A stretch of 64,000 nt of DNA from Youhaiella tibetensis. Its GTDB lineage: Bacteria > Pseudomonadota > Alphaproteobacteria > Rhizobiales > Devosiaceae. Every line of letters begins with the position of its first letter. The first letter of the stretch is position 1. Where the stretch lies: positions 434,001 through 498,000 of the forward strand of contig NZ_CP041690.1 of assembly GCF_008000755.1 (NCBI RefSeq), read 5' to 3'. Both the position numbers and the translations under genes were made by a program. This document shows, one piece after another, positions 16,672-25,906 of the stretch. Below the pieces are notes generated by a model. That model had not been told where the DNA came from, ran no database searches, and was given only the letters and a program-made list of their open reading frames with translations.

Positions 16672-17583
16672 GTGATCGCCCGGATCAAGCGTGGAATTGC
16701 CCTGTTGGCGGCCATCGCGGCCTTTGCCCTGCCAGGGGCGGTGCAGGCGGAGGAAAAGTTCAAGGTGGTGACGACCTTCACCATCATCGCCGATATGGCG
16801 CGCAACGTTGCCGGCGACGCCGCTAGCGTCGAATCGATCACCAAGGCGGGTGCCGAAATCCACAATTACGCGCCCACGCCCGGCGACCTGCAGCGAGCCC
16901 AGGGCGCCCGGTTGATCCTCTGGAACGGCCTCAACCTCGAGCGCTGGTTCGAAAAGTTCTTCGGCAATCTCAAGGATGTCCCGGGCGTCGTAGTCTCGCA
17001 GGGGATCGAGCCGATGGGTATCGGGGAGGGGCCCTATAGCGGCAAGCCCAACCCCCACGCCTGGATGTCGCCGTCCAGCGCCCTGGTCTATGTCGACAAC
17101 ATCCGCGATGCGCTGGTCGCGCACGATCCGTCAAACGCGGCGACATACGAGGCCCATGCCCAAGCCTATAAGCGGCAGATCGAGGCAGCCATCGCGCCTA
17201 TTCGCGAGGCGCTTGCCGGCATTCCCGAGGATCGGCGTTGGCTGGTGACCAGCGAGGGAGCCTTCAGCTACCTGGCTCGCGATTTCGCCCTCAAGGAACT
17301 CTATCTCTGGCCGATCAATGCCGACCAGCAGGGTACGCCCCAGCAGGTGCGCAAGGTCGTCGACGCCGTTCGCGCCAACAACATCCCTACCGTTTTCAGC
17401 GAAAGCACGGTCTCGGACAAGCCGGCCCGCCAGGTCGCACGGGAAACAGGCGCCCACTACGGCGGCGTGCTTTACGTGGATTCGCTCTCGGAAGCGGACG
17501 GTCCGGTCCCGACCTATCTCGACCTCCTGCGCGTCACCTCGCAGACCATCGCCGATGGGCTCAAGGAGGGCCTGGAGCAATGA
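16672..17583 (+). CDS. sitA: Manganese/iron ABC transporter substrate-binding protein
   Basis: This 303-residue cluster A-I binding protein captures Mn2+ (and possibly Fe2+) in the periplasm. The signal peptide ends in PGAVQA. Likely metal ligands are the histidines in [13 protein letters not shown] and NPHAWMSP, a glutamate near VFSEST and an aspartate near [12 protein letters not shown]. The GTG start at 16672 is preceded by AGGAG at six bases; an ATG at 16642 would begin inside the palindromic operator and has no such site. It is the first gene of a four-gene operon with 4-base overlaps throughout. Confidence 0.93.
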   Translation: MIARIKRGIALLAAIAAFALPGAVQAEEKFKVVTTFTIIADMARNVAGDAASVESITKAGAEIHNYAPTPGDLQRAQGARLILWNGLNLERWFEKFFGNLKDVPGVVVSQGIEPMGIGEGPYSGKPNPHAWMSPSSALVYVDNIRDALVAHDPSNAATYEAHAQAYKRQIEAAIAPIREALAGIPEDRRWLVTSEGAFSYLARDFALKELYLWPINADQQGTPQQVRKVVDAVRANNIPTVFSESTVSDKPARQVARETGAHYGGVLYVDSLSEADGPVPTYLDLLRVTSQTIADGLKEGLEQ

Positions 17584-18422
17584 CCCTTCCGATCCGTCCC
17601 CGAGAGGGCGAGGGCATTGCCGTCGAAGGCGCCACGGTTACCTACCGCAATGGGCACACGGCCCTCAGGGATGCGAGCTTTCGCATCCCCACCGGCACCG
17701 TCACGGCCCTTGTCGGCGTCAATGGCTCGGGCAAGTCGACACTCTTCAAGGCCATCATGGGGCTCGTGCGCGTCTCGCGCGGTTCCATCGGCATCCTGGG
17801 CAAGCCGGTGCCACAGGCGCTTCGCGCAAACCTCGTGGCCTACGTTCCCCAGAGCGAGGAGGTCGACTGGAACTTCCCCGTACTGGTCGAGGACGTGGTC
17901 ATGATGGGGCGATACGGGCACATGAACCCGCTCCGCATCGCGCGTCGCGCCGACCACGACGCGGTCGCCTCCGCTCTGGAACGGGTCGGCATGGCCTCGT
18001 TCCGCAAGCGCCAGATCGGCGAGCTTTCGGGCGGCCAGAAGAAGCGCGTCTTCCTCGCCCGGGCGCTTGCGCAGGACAGCCGCGTGATCCTTCTCGACGA
18101 GCCTTTCACGGGGGTCGACGTCAAGACCGAGGCTGCCATCATCGATCTGCTCGGCACCCTGCGCGACGAGGGACGGGTGATGCTGGTCTCGACCCACAAC
18201 CTGGGCAGCGTGCCCGAGTTCTGCGACCGCACCGTCCTCATCAAGGGAACGGTGATCGCGTCCGGCCTGACATCGGAAGTCTTCACCCGCGCCAATCTCG
18301 AGCGGGCCTTCGATGGCGTGCTGCGACACGTCACGCTCGGCTCCGGCCCTTCGGCGGACCGGTCGGTCAGCGTCGTCGCCGACGACGAACGGCCGCTGGT
18401 GCTCGATGGTGGACGCCCATGA
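17580..18422 (+). CDS. sitB: Manganese/iron ABC transporter ATP-binding protein
   Basis: This is the 280-residue ATPase of the Mn importer. Walker A is [13 protein letters not shown], the signature is [15 protein letters not shown], Walker B is [12 protein letters not shown] and the switch histidine is in [25 protein letters not shown] in the Q-loop region is typical of MntB/SitB proteins. The ATG overlaps the sitA stop by four bases. Confidence 0.93.
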   Translation: MTLPIRPREGEGIAVEGATVTYRNGHTALRDASFRIPTGTVTALVGVNGSGKSTLFKAIMGLVRVSRGSIGILGKPVPQALRANLVAYVPQSEEVDWNFPVLVEDVVMMGRYGHMNPLRIARRADHDAVASALERVGMASFRKRQIGELSGGQKKRVFLARALAQDSRVILLDEPFTGVDVKTEAAIIDLLGTLRDEGRVMLVSTHNLGSVPEFCDRTVLIKGTVIASGLTSEVFTRANLERAFDGVLRHVTLGSGPSADRSVSVVADDERPLVLDGGRP

Positions 18423-19276
18423 GCGTGCTGCTCGAGCCGTTTGCCTACGACTACATGACGAACGCCATGTGGGTGTCGGCCCTCGTGGGTGCGGTCTGCG
18501 CCTTCCTCTCGGCATACCTGATGCTCAAGGGCTGGTCGCTGATCGGCGACGCCCTTTCGCACGCCATCGTGCCGGGCGTTGCCGGCGCCTACATGCTCGG
18601 GCTGCCCTTCGCCGTCGGCGCTTTCTTCTCCGGTGGCCTTGCCGCCGCGGCCATGCTGTTCCTCAACCAGCGTACCAGGCTCAAGGAAGATGCCATCATC
18701 GGCCTCATCTTCTCATCGTTCTTCGGGCTCGGCCTCTTCATGGTTTCGCTCTCGCCCACCTCGGTCAACATCCAGACCATCGTGCTCGGCAACATCCTGG
18801 CGATCACCCCCGAGGATACCCTCCAGCTTATCATCATCGGGGTGATCTCGCTCCTCGTGCTGCTGGCAAAGTGGAAGGACCTGATGGTGGTCTTCTTCGA
18901 TGAGAGCCATGCCCGCTCGATCGGCCTCAATCCGCCCCTGCTCAAGGCGGTCTTCTTCACGCTCCTAGCGGCGTCGACCGTTGCGGCCATGCAGACCGTC
19001 GGGGCGTTCCTGGTCATCTGCCTGGTCGTCACTCCCGGCGCGACCGCCTACCTGCTGACCGACCGCTTTCCCAGGCTGTTGGCCATCGCCGTCGCCATCG
19101 GCGCGGTGACGAGTTTCGCCGGCGCCTATGCCAGCTACTTCCTCGACGGCGCCACTGGCGGGATCATCGTCGTGCTGCAGACAGCCCTCTTCCTCGCCGC
19201 CTTCCTGCTGGCGCCCAGGCACGGCATGCTCGCCGCCCGCCGCCGCGCCGCCCGGGCCCTGGAGGCCGACCAATGA
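18419..19276 (+). CDS. sitC: Manganese/iron ABC transporter permease
   Basis: This is a 285-residue ABC-3 family permease with about eight transmembrane segments. [20 protein letters not shown] near the N-terminus is the conserved motif of MntB/SitC/ZnuB permeases. It ends in a basic cytoplasmic tail ([16 protein letters not shown]). Four-base overlaps join it to sitB and sitD. Confidence 0.93.
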   Translation: MSVLLEPFAYDYMTNAMWVSALVGAVCAFLSAYLMLKGWSLIGDALSHAIVPGVAGAYMLGLPFAVGAFFSGGLAAAAMLFLNQRTRLKEDAIIGLIFSSFFGLGLFMVSLSPTSVNIQTIVLGNILAITPEDTLQLIIIGVISLLVLLAKWKDLMVVFFDESHARSIGLNPPLLKAVFFTLLAASTVAAMQTVGAFLVICLVVTPGATAYLLTDRFPRLLAIAVAIGAVTSFAGAYASYFLDGATGGIIVVLQTALFLAAFLLAPRHGMLAARRRAARALEADQ

Positions 19277-20103
19277 CACTGCCCGAAGCGCTCCTTGCGC
19301 CCTTCCGGTTCGACTTCATGGTCAACGCCATGATCGTGGCGGCGCTGATCTCGGTACCGGCCGCGCTCCTGTCGTGCTTCCTGGTTCTCAAGGGCTGGTC
19401 GCTCATGGGCGACGCCATCTCCCACGCCGTGTTTCCCGGCGTTGTCATCGCCCACATCGTCGGCGCCCCCTACGCCGTGGGGGCGTTCCTGGCCGGGATG
19501 TTCTCTGCCGTGGCCACCGGGTTCCTCAAGGACAACTCCCGCATCAAGCAGGACACGGTGATGGGGATCGTCTTTTCGGGAATGTTCGGCCTGGGCCTCG
19601 TCCTCTTCGTCAAGATCCAGACCGACGTCCACCTCGACCATATCCTCTTCGGCGACATTCTCGGCATCGCCACGACCGACCTCATCGAAACCGCGATCAT
19701 CGGCGCCTTCGTGACCGGCGCGATCCTCATCAAGTGGCGCGACCTGCTGGTTCACGCCTTCGATCCGCTGCAGGCGCGGGCCCTCGGCCTTCCCGTCGGC
19801 ATGCTGCACTATGGATTGCTGGTCCTGATCTCGCTGACGGTCGTCGCCGCGCTCAAGGCGGTGGGGATCATCCTTGCGGTCGCTATGCTGATCGCGCCGG
19901 GCGCGATCGCCTTCCTGCTGACCCGCCGCTTCGGCGCCATGATGATCACGGCGGTAGCGATCGCGATGGCAAGCGCCCTCGCCGGGGTCTACCTGTCGTT
20001 CTTCATCGACAGCGCCCCCGCCCCGACCATCGTATTGCTGATGGCGCTCATCTTCCTCCTCGCCTTCTTCGCCCCATCGAGAAGGGCGCGACTGGCGGCT
20101 TGA
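19273..20103 (+). CDS. sitD: Manganese/iron ABC transporter permease
   Basis: This 276-residue permease is paralogous to SitC, with the same motif form (LVLKGWSLMGDAISHAVFPG) and about eight membrane spans. It forms a heterodimeric channel with SitC. It is the last gene of the operon and is followed by a hairpin with a short T-run. Confidence 0.93.
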   Translation: MTLPEALLAPFRFDFMVNAMIVAALISVPAALLSCFLVLKGWSLMGDAISHAVFPGVVIAHIVGAPYAVGAFLAGMFSAVATGFLKDNSRIKQDTVMGIVFSGMFGLGLVLFVKIQTDVHLDHILFGDILGIATTDLIETAIIGAFVTGAILIKWRDLLVHAFDPLQARALGLPVGMLHYGLLVLISLTVVAALKAVGIILAVAMLIAPGAIAFLLTRRFGAMMITAVAIAMASALAGVYLSFFIDSAPAPTIVLLMALIFLLAFFAPSRRARLAA

Positions 20104-20110
20104 TGCTTTT

Positions 20111-20143
20111 GCCGGCTCGCGCTTTCTGAGTGAGCCGGCTTTG
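20111..20143 (+). terminator. Probable terminator of sitABCD
   Basis: The inverted repeat GCCGGCTC / GAGCCGGC with a 13-base loop is followed by TTTG, seven bases after the sitD stop. The T-run is short, so termination may be partial. Confidence 0.6.
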
Positions 20144-20185
20144 CCATTGGATAGCTTAACCGATTGATATTAAAGGTGTTATTGC

Positions 20186-20273
20186 CGATTGGGTTGCCGC
20201 CAATCGATAAAATTTGAAAACATTCAGGCCTGTTCGCCCGGAAAATTCTCCGTGGCGGCGCCTTGAAGGCGCC
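20186..20273. other. Two small inverted repeats in the sitD-dehydratase gap
   Basis: CGATTGG / CCAATCG (7-base loop, 20186-20206) and GGCGCCTT / AAGGCGCC (one-base centre, 20257-20273) lie in an otherwise gene-free and AT-richer stretch. They could be protein-binding sites or remnants of terminators. I see no reading frame worth calling between 20104 and 20357. Confidence 0.35.
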
Positions 20274-20299
20274 TGCATTACAGACCCTCAAACAGCTGC

Positions 20300-20349
20300 T
20301 TGACACGACCCTCGCGTGTTCCATATAGACTATAATTTATAAATTATAG
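20300..20349 (+). promoter_or_regulatory. Promoter and 20-base palindromic operator of the dehydratase operon
   Basis: TTGACA (20300-20305) and TATAGA (20324-20329) form a housekeeping-type promoter with an 18-base spacer. The perfect palindrome CTATAATTTATAAATTATAG occupies 20330-20349, just after the -10 and eight bases before the dehydratase start. A repressor bound there would block initiation. The GntR regulator encoded next to the dehydratase is the obvious candidate. Confidence 0.62.
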
Positions 20350-20357
20350 GAACAGCG

Positions 20358-21515
20358 ATGAAACTGACGCGCCTCACTGCGGTACCCCTTCAAGCCACCT
20401 TTGCGGACATCTATGGCGGTGCCGACAAGGTGCCAGCCCACATTCGCACGCCTGCGGCGCACTTCCTCAATATCCCCAGGCTCGGCCAGTTCCTGACCAT
20501 GGTCATAGCCGAAAGCGACGACGGTGTTGTCGGCTACGGAGAGTGCTTCGGCCTGCCGCATCCGCTGGCGGCGGCCAGTCTGGTCAATCATGTCGTGGCA
20601 CCTGCCGTCCTCGGCATGGAAATCACCGATCCCGCCGAGATGACCCGGGCGCTGCACGACTACTTCTTTGCCATGGGGCATACGCGCGGCCCGGCCATGG
20701 AGGCCCTGAGCGGGGTCGATATCGCGCTCTGGGATCTCAAGGCCCGCGCCGCAGGGCTGCCGCTGGCCACGCTTCTGGGCGGAACGCCCGGACCGGTCGC
20801 GACCTATGTGAGCCCCATTCCGTTCCGTGCCACGGCGGACGAGACCTTTGCCGACGCCAAGGCCTATGTCGAGCAGGGCTATGTCGCCTTCAAGCTCAAG
20901 GTCGGCCGCGGCGTCAAGACCGACCTGACCCATATCGAGGCGGCGCGCGCCGCCGTCGGCAGCATGCCGCTCTACCTGGACGCCAACTGCGGCTATGACG
21001 TTGCGACCGCGATCGCACTGGCCAAGGAGCTCAAGCAGCACGATATCGGCTGGCTCGAAGAACCCGTGCCACCCGATGCGCCCGAGGCGCTGGCCGAGGT
21101 CCGGCGCCATTCCCCCGTGCCAATCGCGGCGGGCGAGAACGAATTCGCCATCGGCGCCTACCGGCAACTGCTCGCCGCCGATGCGGTCGACATCCTCCAG
21201 TGCAATATCGGGCGCTGCGGCGGCGTCTCGGGCATGATGGCGGTGGGCGAGCTTTGCGCCGAACGCGGCCTCACCATGGCGCCGCACGGAGTGGGCGGGT
21301 GCGCCAACGTGGCGGCCTCGGTCCATGTCGGCCGCGCCGCAAAAGGCTTCCACTCCTACGAGGCTAACCGGCTTCTCAATCCCCTGCGCGACCAGATGGG
21401 CATCGAGCCCACGGCCCTGGTCGAGGGCTCACTTGTTGCATCCGATCGGGTAGGCCACGGTGGCGAACCCGACATGCAAAAGCTCCAGCGCTACCGGCTG
21501 GACGCAGCGGCCTAG
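20358..21515 (+). CDS. Enolase-superfamily dehydratase (mandelate racemase/muconate lactonizing type)
   Basis: This 385-residue protein has the N-terminal capping domain and C-terminal barrel of the enolase superfamily. Catalytic KxK is in VAFKLKVGRG; metal ligands are in YLDANCGYD, GWLEEPVPPD and AAGENEFAIG; the catalytic histidine is in MAPHGVGGCANV. These features point to the mandelate racemase subgroup, which includes sugar-acid dehydratases. The following sugar-type importer and GMC oxidoreductase genes suggest an aldonate or related sugar acid, but the substrate cannot be read from the sequence. Confidence 0.88.
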   Translation: MKLTRLTAVPLQATFADIYGGADKVPAHIRTPAAHFLNIPRLGQFLTMVIAESDDGVVGYGECFGLPHPLAAASLVNHVVAPAVLGMEITDPAEMTRALHDYFFAMGHTRGPAMEALSGVDIALWDLKARAAGLPLATLLGGTPGPVATYVSPIPFRATADETFADAKAYVEQGYVAFKLKVGRGVKTDLTHIEAARAAVGSMPLYLDANCGYDVATAIALAKELKQHDIGWLEEPVPPDAPEALAEVRRHSPVPIAAGENEFAIGAYRQLLAADAVDILQCNIGRCGGVSGMMAVGELCAERGLTMAPHGVGGCANVAASVHVGRAAKGFHSYEANRLLNPLRDQMGIEPTALVEGSLVASDRVGHGGEPDMQKLQRYRLDAAA

Positions 21516-21524
21516 GAGAAACGG

Positions 21525-22262
21525 ATGCACGAAAACGACCCAATCGTAATGCTCGTGGGCGAGCCCGGCGCTACCCTGGCGGAGAACGTCCGCCTGACCC
21601 TGATCGACCTGATCATGAAGGGGGTCTATGACGAGGGTGCGCGTCTCTATCCCGAGCGCCTCGCAGAGCAGCTCGGCGTCTCGATGACACCGGTGCGCGA
21701 GGCCCTGATGCAGCTGGCTGCCGACGGGTTCGTCGAAGGCGTGCAGCGGCGCGGCTTCCACGTGAGGACGCCCGACCCCCGGCAGGTGACCAATCTCTGG
21801 CAGGTGCGACAGGGGCTCGAACTCACCGCGGGCGAACTGGCGATCGCACGGCGCAAGGCCAACCTCGTGAGCGATGCCGACATCGAATACCTGGCAGGCC
21901 TCCAGCGTCAGCAGGAAGCTTCCGAGACGCTCGCCAACCATCTCCAGAAACTCGACCTCAACGGTCGGCTGCACACGCGGATCGTAGAACTGAGCGGCAA
22001 CGAGGTGCTGGTCTCGCTCTACCAGAGCATCCGCACCAAGGTGGCCGGCTCGCTCGTCCAACGGGGCCTGAATACCTGGCGCGGCCGGCTGGAGGCCGAA
22101 AGCGCCGAGCACTGGGGCCTGATCAACGCCATTCGCGACGCCGATTTCGTCGCTTTCGACCGGGCGACGCGCAAACACCTTGCGCGCTCGCTCAAGGATG
22201 CACTTGCGGATCTCGAGGCGCGGAGGGCGCACGCCGCAATCGTGCAGGACAGGAGCGCCTGA
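21525..22262 (+). CDS. GntR-family regulator, FCD subfamily
   Basis: This is a 245-residue regulator. The winged helix is at residues 18-85 (ARLYPERLAEQLGVSMTPVREAL), followed by an alpha-helical FCD effector domain that typically binds a carboxylic acid through a metal. It is encoded nine bases after the dehydratase stop, inside the operon it probably represses. The palindrome at 20330 is its likely operator. Confidence 0.9.
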   Translation: MHENDPIVMLVGEPGATLAENVRLTLIDLIMKGVYDEGARLYPERLAEQLGVSMTPVREALMQLAADGFVEGVQRRGFHVRTPDPRQVTNLWQVRQGLELTAGELAIARRKANLVSDADIEYLAGLQRQQEASETLANHLQKLDLNGRLHTRIVELSGNEVLVSLYQSIRTKVAGSLVQRGLNTWRGRLEAESAEHWGLINAIRDADFVAFDRATRKHLARSLKDALADLEARRAHAAIVQDRSA

Positions 22263-22292
22263 CCGGCGCCCGACTATTGGAGGAGGAAACCA

Positions 22293-23597
22293 ATGAAGAC
22301 GACCCGCAGGCTGGCAATGGCCCTGGCGGCATCGATGCTCAGTATCACCCTGGCTTCGGTGGCGCTCGCGCAGGACACCACGATAAGGATGTGGACGTTC
22401 CTAAACCCCGCGGGTACGGCGCCGCGTGAGGTCGCGCTGGCCAAGATCATCGCCAATTTTGAAGCGGCCAATCCGGGGACCAAGATCCTGGTCGAGCCGC
22501 AGGTCTGGGACCAGATGACGCCCAAGTTCCTGGCTGCCCACGCCAACGGCAACGCCCCTGACGTGATCTGGGTCGTCACCGACTTCCTGGGCGACGCCAT
22601 CCGTTCCGGCTCGCTCGCCGACCTCAACGAGCTCTTCATCAAGGATTGGTCCCCCGAGCGCATCGCCGACAATGCCGGCGCCTATTGGGACCTGACCAAT
22701 GTCGATGGCAAGCAGCACGCCATCTTCGTGTCGCGAAACTACATCTCGCTGATGTATCGCAAGGACCTGCTCGACGCGGCCGGCATCGACCCCAACAGCT
22801 TCAAGACCTGGGACGAATTCCGCGACGCGGCCAAGAAGCTCACCGTCACCGACGCTTCGGGCAACGTCACCCGCTATGGCTTCGCCGTCGGACTTTCCGA
22901 ACAGCAGGCCGACCCCTCGCCGGTCATCCCCCAGATTCTCGCCGCGGGCGAGAGCCCGTTCAAGGCGGACGGCAAGGCCAATTTCGCCAGTCCGACCGGG
23001 GTTGCGGCAATGACGTTCCTTACGGACCTCATCACCAAGGACAAGGTGTCTCCCGCCGAATCCGTGTCCTGGACGGTGGACGACCTCTTCGAGCAGTTCG
23101 CCGCCGACCGCGTGGCCATGGTCCAGGGACCTGCCGTGCGCGTTTCGACCCTCCAGGCCAAGCTGGGCAAGGACAAGGTCGGTCTCGCCTTCTGGCCGGG
23201 AAACGGCACGGTCGAGCACTCCCCCGCCGTCATGGCCGGCTGGGCCGTGGGCGTCTGGTCGGGCAGCCAGCACAAGCAGGAAGCCGGCCAGTTTGTCCAA
23301 TATATGCTCGGGCCCGATGGCGATCCGATCTGGGTCCAGGACGGCGGCCAGGTCCCCGGCCTCCTGTCGACCCTGGGCAAGATGCAGGATTTCATCGCCC
23401 AGCCGGGCAATGAATATCTCAGCGTCGCTGCCGAAGGCGCCTCCAAGTATGGCTGGCTGACCCCGATCGACTTCTCCGTGGGTGGCTATCGCCAGGCTCT
23501 CAACAAGGCAGCCCAGCGCATCCTGGTGGACGGGGTGCCGGTCGAACAGGCCCTCAAGGACGCCGAAGACGAGTTCAATCGCCAGAATAACCGCTGA
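22293..23597 (+). CDS. Sugar ABC transporter substrate-binding protein (CUT1 type)
   Basis: This 434-residue binding protein has a signal peptide ending around ASVALAQ. The mature sequence opens with TTIRMWTFLNPAGTAPREVA and is of the family 1 (MalE/UgpB-like) type. GGAGGA lies upstream of the ATG. It feeds the two permeases that follow. The ligand is unknown; the operon context suggests a carbohydrate or sugar acid. Confidence 0.9.
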   Translation: MKTTRRLAMALAASMLSITLASVALAQDTTIRMWTFLNPAGTAPREVALAKIIANFEAANPGTKILVEPQVWDQMTPKFLAAHANGNAPDVIWVVTDFLGDAIRSGSLADLNELFIKDWSPERIADNAGAYWDLTNVDGKQHAIFVSRNYISLMYRKDLLDAAGIDPNSFKTWDEFRDAAKKLTVTDASGNVTRYGFAVGLSEQQADPSPVIPQILAAGESPFKADGKANFASPTGVAAMTFLTDLITKDKVSPAESVSWTVDDLFEQFAADRVAMVQGPAVRVSTLQAKLGKDKVGLAFWPGNGTVEHSPAVMAGWAVGVWSGSQHKQEAGQFVQYMLGPDGDPIWVQDGGQVPGLLSTLGKMQDFIAQPGNEYLSVAAEGASKYGWLTPIDFSVGGYRQALNKAAQRILVDGVPVEQALKDAEDEFNRQNNR

Positions 23598-23624
23598 CGT
23601 GTCGATCCCGGTGCGCGCTCCCCC

Positions 23625-24524
23625 ATGGCGCGCACCATTCCTGCAAGACCAATTATGGGCGTTGCCATGCAATCCCGGCTCTTATCCCTGACCTATGTAT
23701 TGCCGGCGCTGGCGGTGATGACACTGGTTCTGTTTTCGCCAGTCTTCTACGGCTTCTGGTTCAGCCTGTTCCGCATCCAGTACGGTGCGACGACCGACTT
23801 CATCGGGCTGGGGAACTACGCGCGCCTGCTCTCGGACCCGGCCCTGGGCGCCACGCTCTGGCGCACGGTGATCTTTACCCTCAGCTCGGTGGCCCTGACC
23901 ACGAGCATCGCGCTGGCGCTCGCGGTCTGGATCCATTCGATCAAGGGCCCCGGCGGATTCGTGGCGCAGATGGTGGTGATCCTCCCCTGGATCATCTCGA
24001 CCGTGGTCGCCACGCTGCTTTTCCGCTGGGTCTTCCTCAACGATATCGGGCTGGCGCTCTCGCTGGCGCGCACCTTCGGCTTCCCCGACATCCACCCGCT
24101 CAACGACCCCAACGGGGCCATGGGTTTCCTGATTGCCGTCTCGGTGTGGAAACGCATCGGCTATGCGCTCATCATCCTCCTGGCCGGCCTCAAGGGCATC
24201 CCGGAGGATTACAACGAGGCCGCCCGCATCGACGGAGCGACCGACTGGCAGATATTCCGCACCATCACGCTGCCGCTCCTCAAGACCCCGCTGCTCCTCG
24301 TCACCATCGTCCTGACGCTCAGCACGGTCAACACCGTCGAGACCCCGCTCGTGCTCACCGGCGGCGGCCCCGGCTCGGCAACCCGCATCCTGCCCATGGA
24401 CGTGTTCGACCGCGCCTTCATCAACTACGACCTCGGCTCGGCCAGCTCGCTCGCCGTCCTCATGTTCGCGGGCAATGTGCTGCTGGTCCTGGCCTATGTC
24501 CGCCTCTCGAAGTGGAAAGTCTAG
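23625..24524 (+). CDS. Sugar ABC transporter permease (MalF/UgpA type)
   Basis: This is a permease of up to 299 residues with about six membrane spans and the EAA loop DYNEAARIDGATDWQIFRTI. The start is uncertain: ATGs at 23625, 23655 and 23667 are all in frame and none has a strong ribosome binding site. The first span begins at about residue 20 of the longest version, so the shorter starts are equally likely. Confidence 0.88.
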   Translation: MARTIPARPIMGVAMQSRLLSLTYVLPALAVMTLVLFSPVFYGFWFSLFRIQYGATTDFIGLGNYARLLSDPALGATLWRTVIFTLSSVALTTSIALALAVWIHSIKGPGGFVAQMVVILPWIISTVVATLLFRWVFLNDIGLALSLARTFGFPDIHPLNDPNGAMGFLIAVSVWKRIGYALIILLAGLKGIPEDYNEAARIDGATDWQIFRTITLPLLKTPLLLVTIVLTLSTVNTVETPLVLTGGGPGSATRILPMDVFDRAFINYDLGSASSLAVLMFAGNVLLVLAYVRLSKWKV

Positions 24525-24527
24525 CCC

Positions 24528-25412
24528 ATGGCCATCTCCTCAGAAGCGCCGGTGGCGGCCCGCTCCTCCGCCCCGCGAGTGCACCTGCCTCCGCTTTCCG
24601 CCGTCGCGATCACCCTGCTCTTCGGCGTGCTGTGCATCCTTAATCTGGTGCCGGTGGTGTGGGGCATCCTCACCTCGCTCAAGTCCGAGCCCGATCTTTT
24701 CCGCTACCCGCCCACCATCTTCGACTTCACGCCGACGCTCGAGAACTACGAGCGGGTGATCGCCAGCGGCTTCCTGGGCAATATGCAGGTGACCGTGCTC
24801 TATGCGCTCGGCACGGTGGTGGCGACGCTGACCCTGGCGCTGCCGGCGGCCTATGCCTTCGACCGCTTCGTCTTCCCGTTCCGGCGCACCCTGCTGCTGC
24901 TGGTCGTGGCGTCGATCCCGCTCTCGCTGGGCGCTGCGGCGCTCCTCATCCCCAACTACATCTATTTCACCCGCCTGGGCCTCACCAACGCCTGGTTCAC
25001 CCTGCCGCTGATCTACACCGCCAACCAGTTGCCGATGGCGATCTGGATCATCAAGGGCACCATCGAGACCATCCCGCGCGAGCTGGACGAGGCGGCCGTG
25101 ATGGACGGCACCACCCGGCCGGGAATCCTCGTGCGCATCATCCTGCCGCTCTCGCGCCCGGCGCTGGGCGCGGCCGGCGTGCTGGCCTTCGTGGGCGCCT
25201 GGAACGAGTTCGTGGCGAGCTCGGTGATGGTGGACAACCCCGCGCTCCGCCCGCTCCAGCCCGCCATCTACAACTTCATCGGCTATTTCGGCCGCGAATG
25301 GGGTCCGCTCACCGCCGCCGCGATGCTGGGCATCCTTCCCATCCTCGTCATCTTCGTCGTCCTTGGACGGCAGATCGTCTCGGGCCTGACCAGCGGTTCG
25401 GTCAAGGGCTGA
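24528..25412 (+). CDS. Sugar ABC transporter permease (MalG/UgpE type)
   Basis: This 294-residue permease starts three bases after the stop of its partner. It has about six membrane spans and the EAA loop ELDEAAVMDGTTRPGILVRI. The pair resembles a CUT1 channel, but no ATPase gene occurs in this operon, so the complex must borrow a nucleotide-binding subunit from another locus. Confidence 0.9.
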   Translation: MAISSEAPVAARSSAPRVHLPPLSAVAITLLFGVLCILNLVPVVWGILTSLKSEPDLFRYPPTIFDFTPTLENYERVIASGFLGNMQVTVLYALGTVVATLTLALPAAYAFDRFVFPFRRTLLLLVVASIPLSLGAAALLIPNYIYFTRLGLTNAWFTLPLIYTANQLPMAIWIIKGTIETIPRELDEAAVMDGTTRPGILVRIILPLSRPALGAAGVLAFVGAWNEFVASSVMVDNPALRPLQPAIYNFIGYFGREWGPLTAAAMLGILPILVIFVVLGRQIVSGLTSGSVKG

Positions 25413-25444
25413 GGCGGGACCATCCAGTTACTCGGAGTAGGGCA

Positions 25445-25903
25445 GTGCTCACCAAACTCAGCATCGACAACGCCACGGCCGAGGCCGTCATCGCGGCGGC
25501 CAGCGAACGGGCCACGGCCATGGGCGTGCCGCAGAACATCGCCGTCGTCGATGAAGCCGGTCACCTCGTCGCCTTCCGGCGCATGGACGGCGCCAAGTTC
25601 TTCTCGATCGAGATCGCCATCACCAAGGCCTTCGCTGCGGCAGGGACCCGCAAGGCCACCCGGGACATCGGCCCCGCCACCCAGCCTGGCCAGCCCGGCT
25701 TCGGCGCGCAGGCGCTTGTCGGCGGCCGCTTCACCACCCTGCCGGGCGGCATCCCGCTCGAGGCCGGCGGCGCCGTCGTCGGCGCGGTGGGGGTGAGCTC
25801 GGGCTCGACCGCCCAGGACCAGGAGGTCGCCGAGGCGGCCGCCGCCTATTTCAGTTCCCGCTGGGGCGCCGGAGCCCCTGTCGCGGACAGCCAGAAAGAC
25901 TGA
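25445..25903 (+). CDS. HbpS/GlcG-like (DUF336) protein
   Basis: This 152-residue soluble protein begins at a GTG with GGAG seven bases upstream. I recognise the GlcG/HbpS family from GVPQNIAVVDEAGHLVAFRRMDG and the glycine-rich LPGGIPLEAGGAVVGAVGVS. Members bind haem or small ligands or occur next to oxidoreductase genes in catabolic operons, but their role is poorly defined. There is no signal peptide, so it should be cytoplasmic. It lies three bases before the GMC oxidoreductase gene, suggesting a shared step. Confidence 0.82.
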   Translation: MLTKLSIDNATAEAVIAAASERATAMGVPQNIAVVDEAGHLVAFRRMDGAKFFSIEIAITKAFAAAGTRKATRDIGPATQPGQPGFGAQALVGGRFTTLPGGIPLEAGGAVVGAVGVSSGSTAQDQEVAEAAAAYFSSRWGAGAPVADSQKD

Positions 25904-25906
25904 CCA

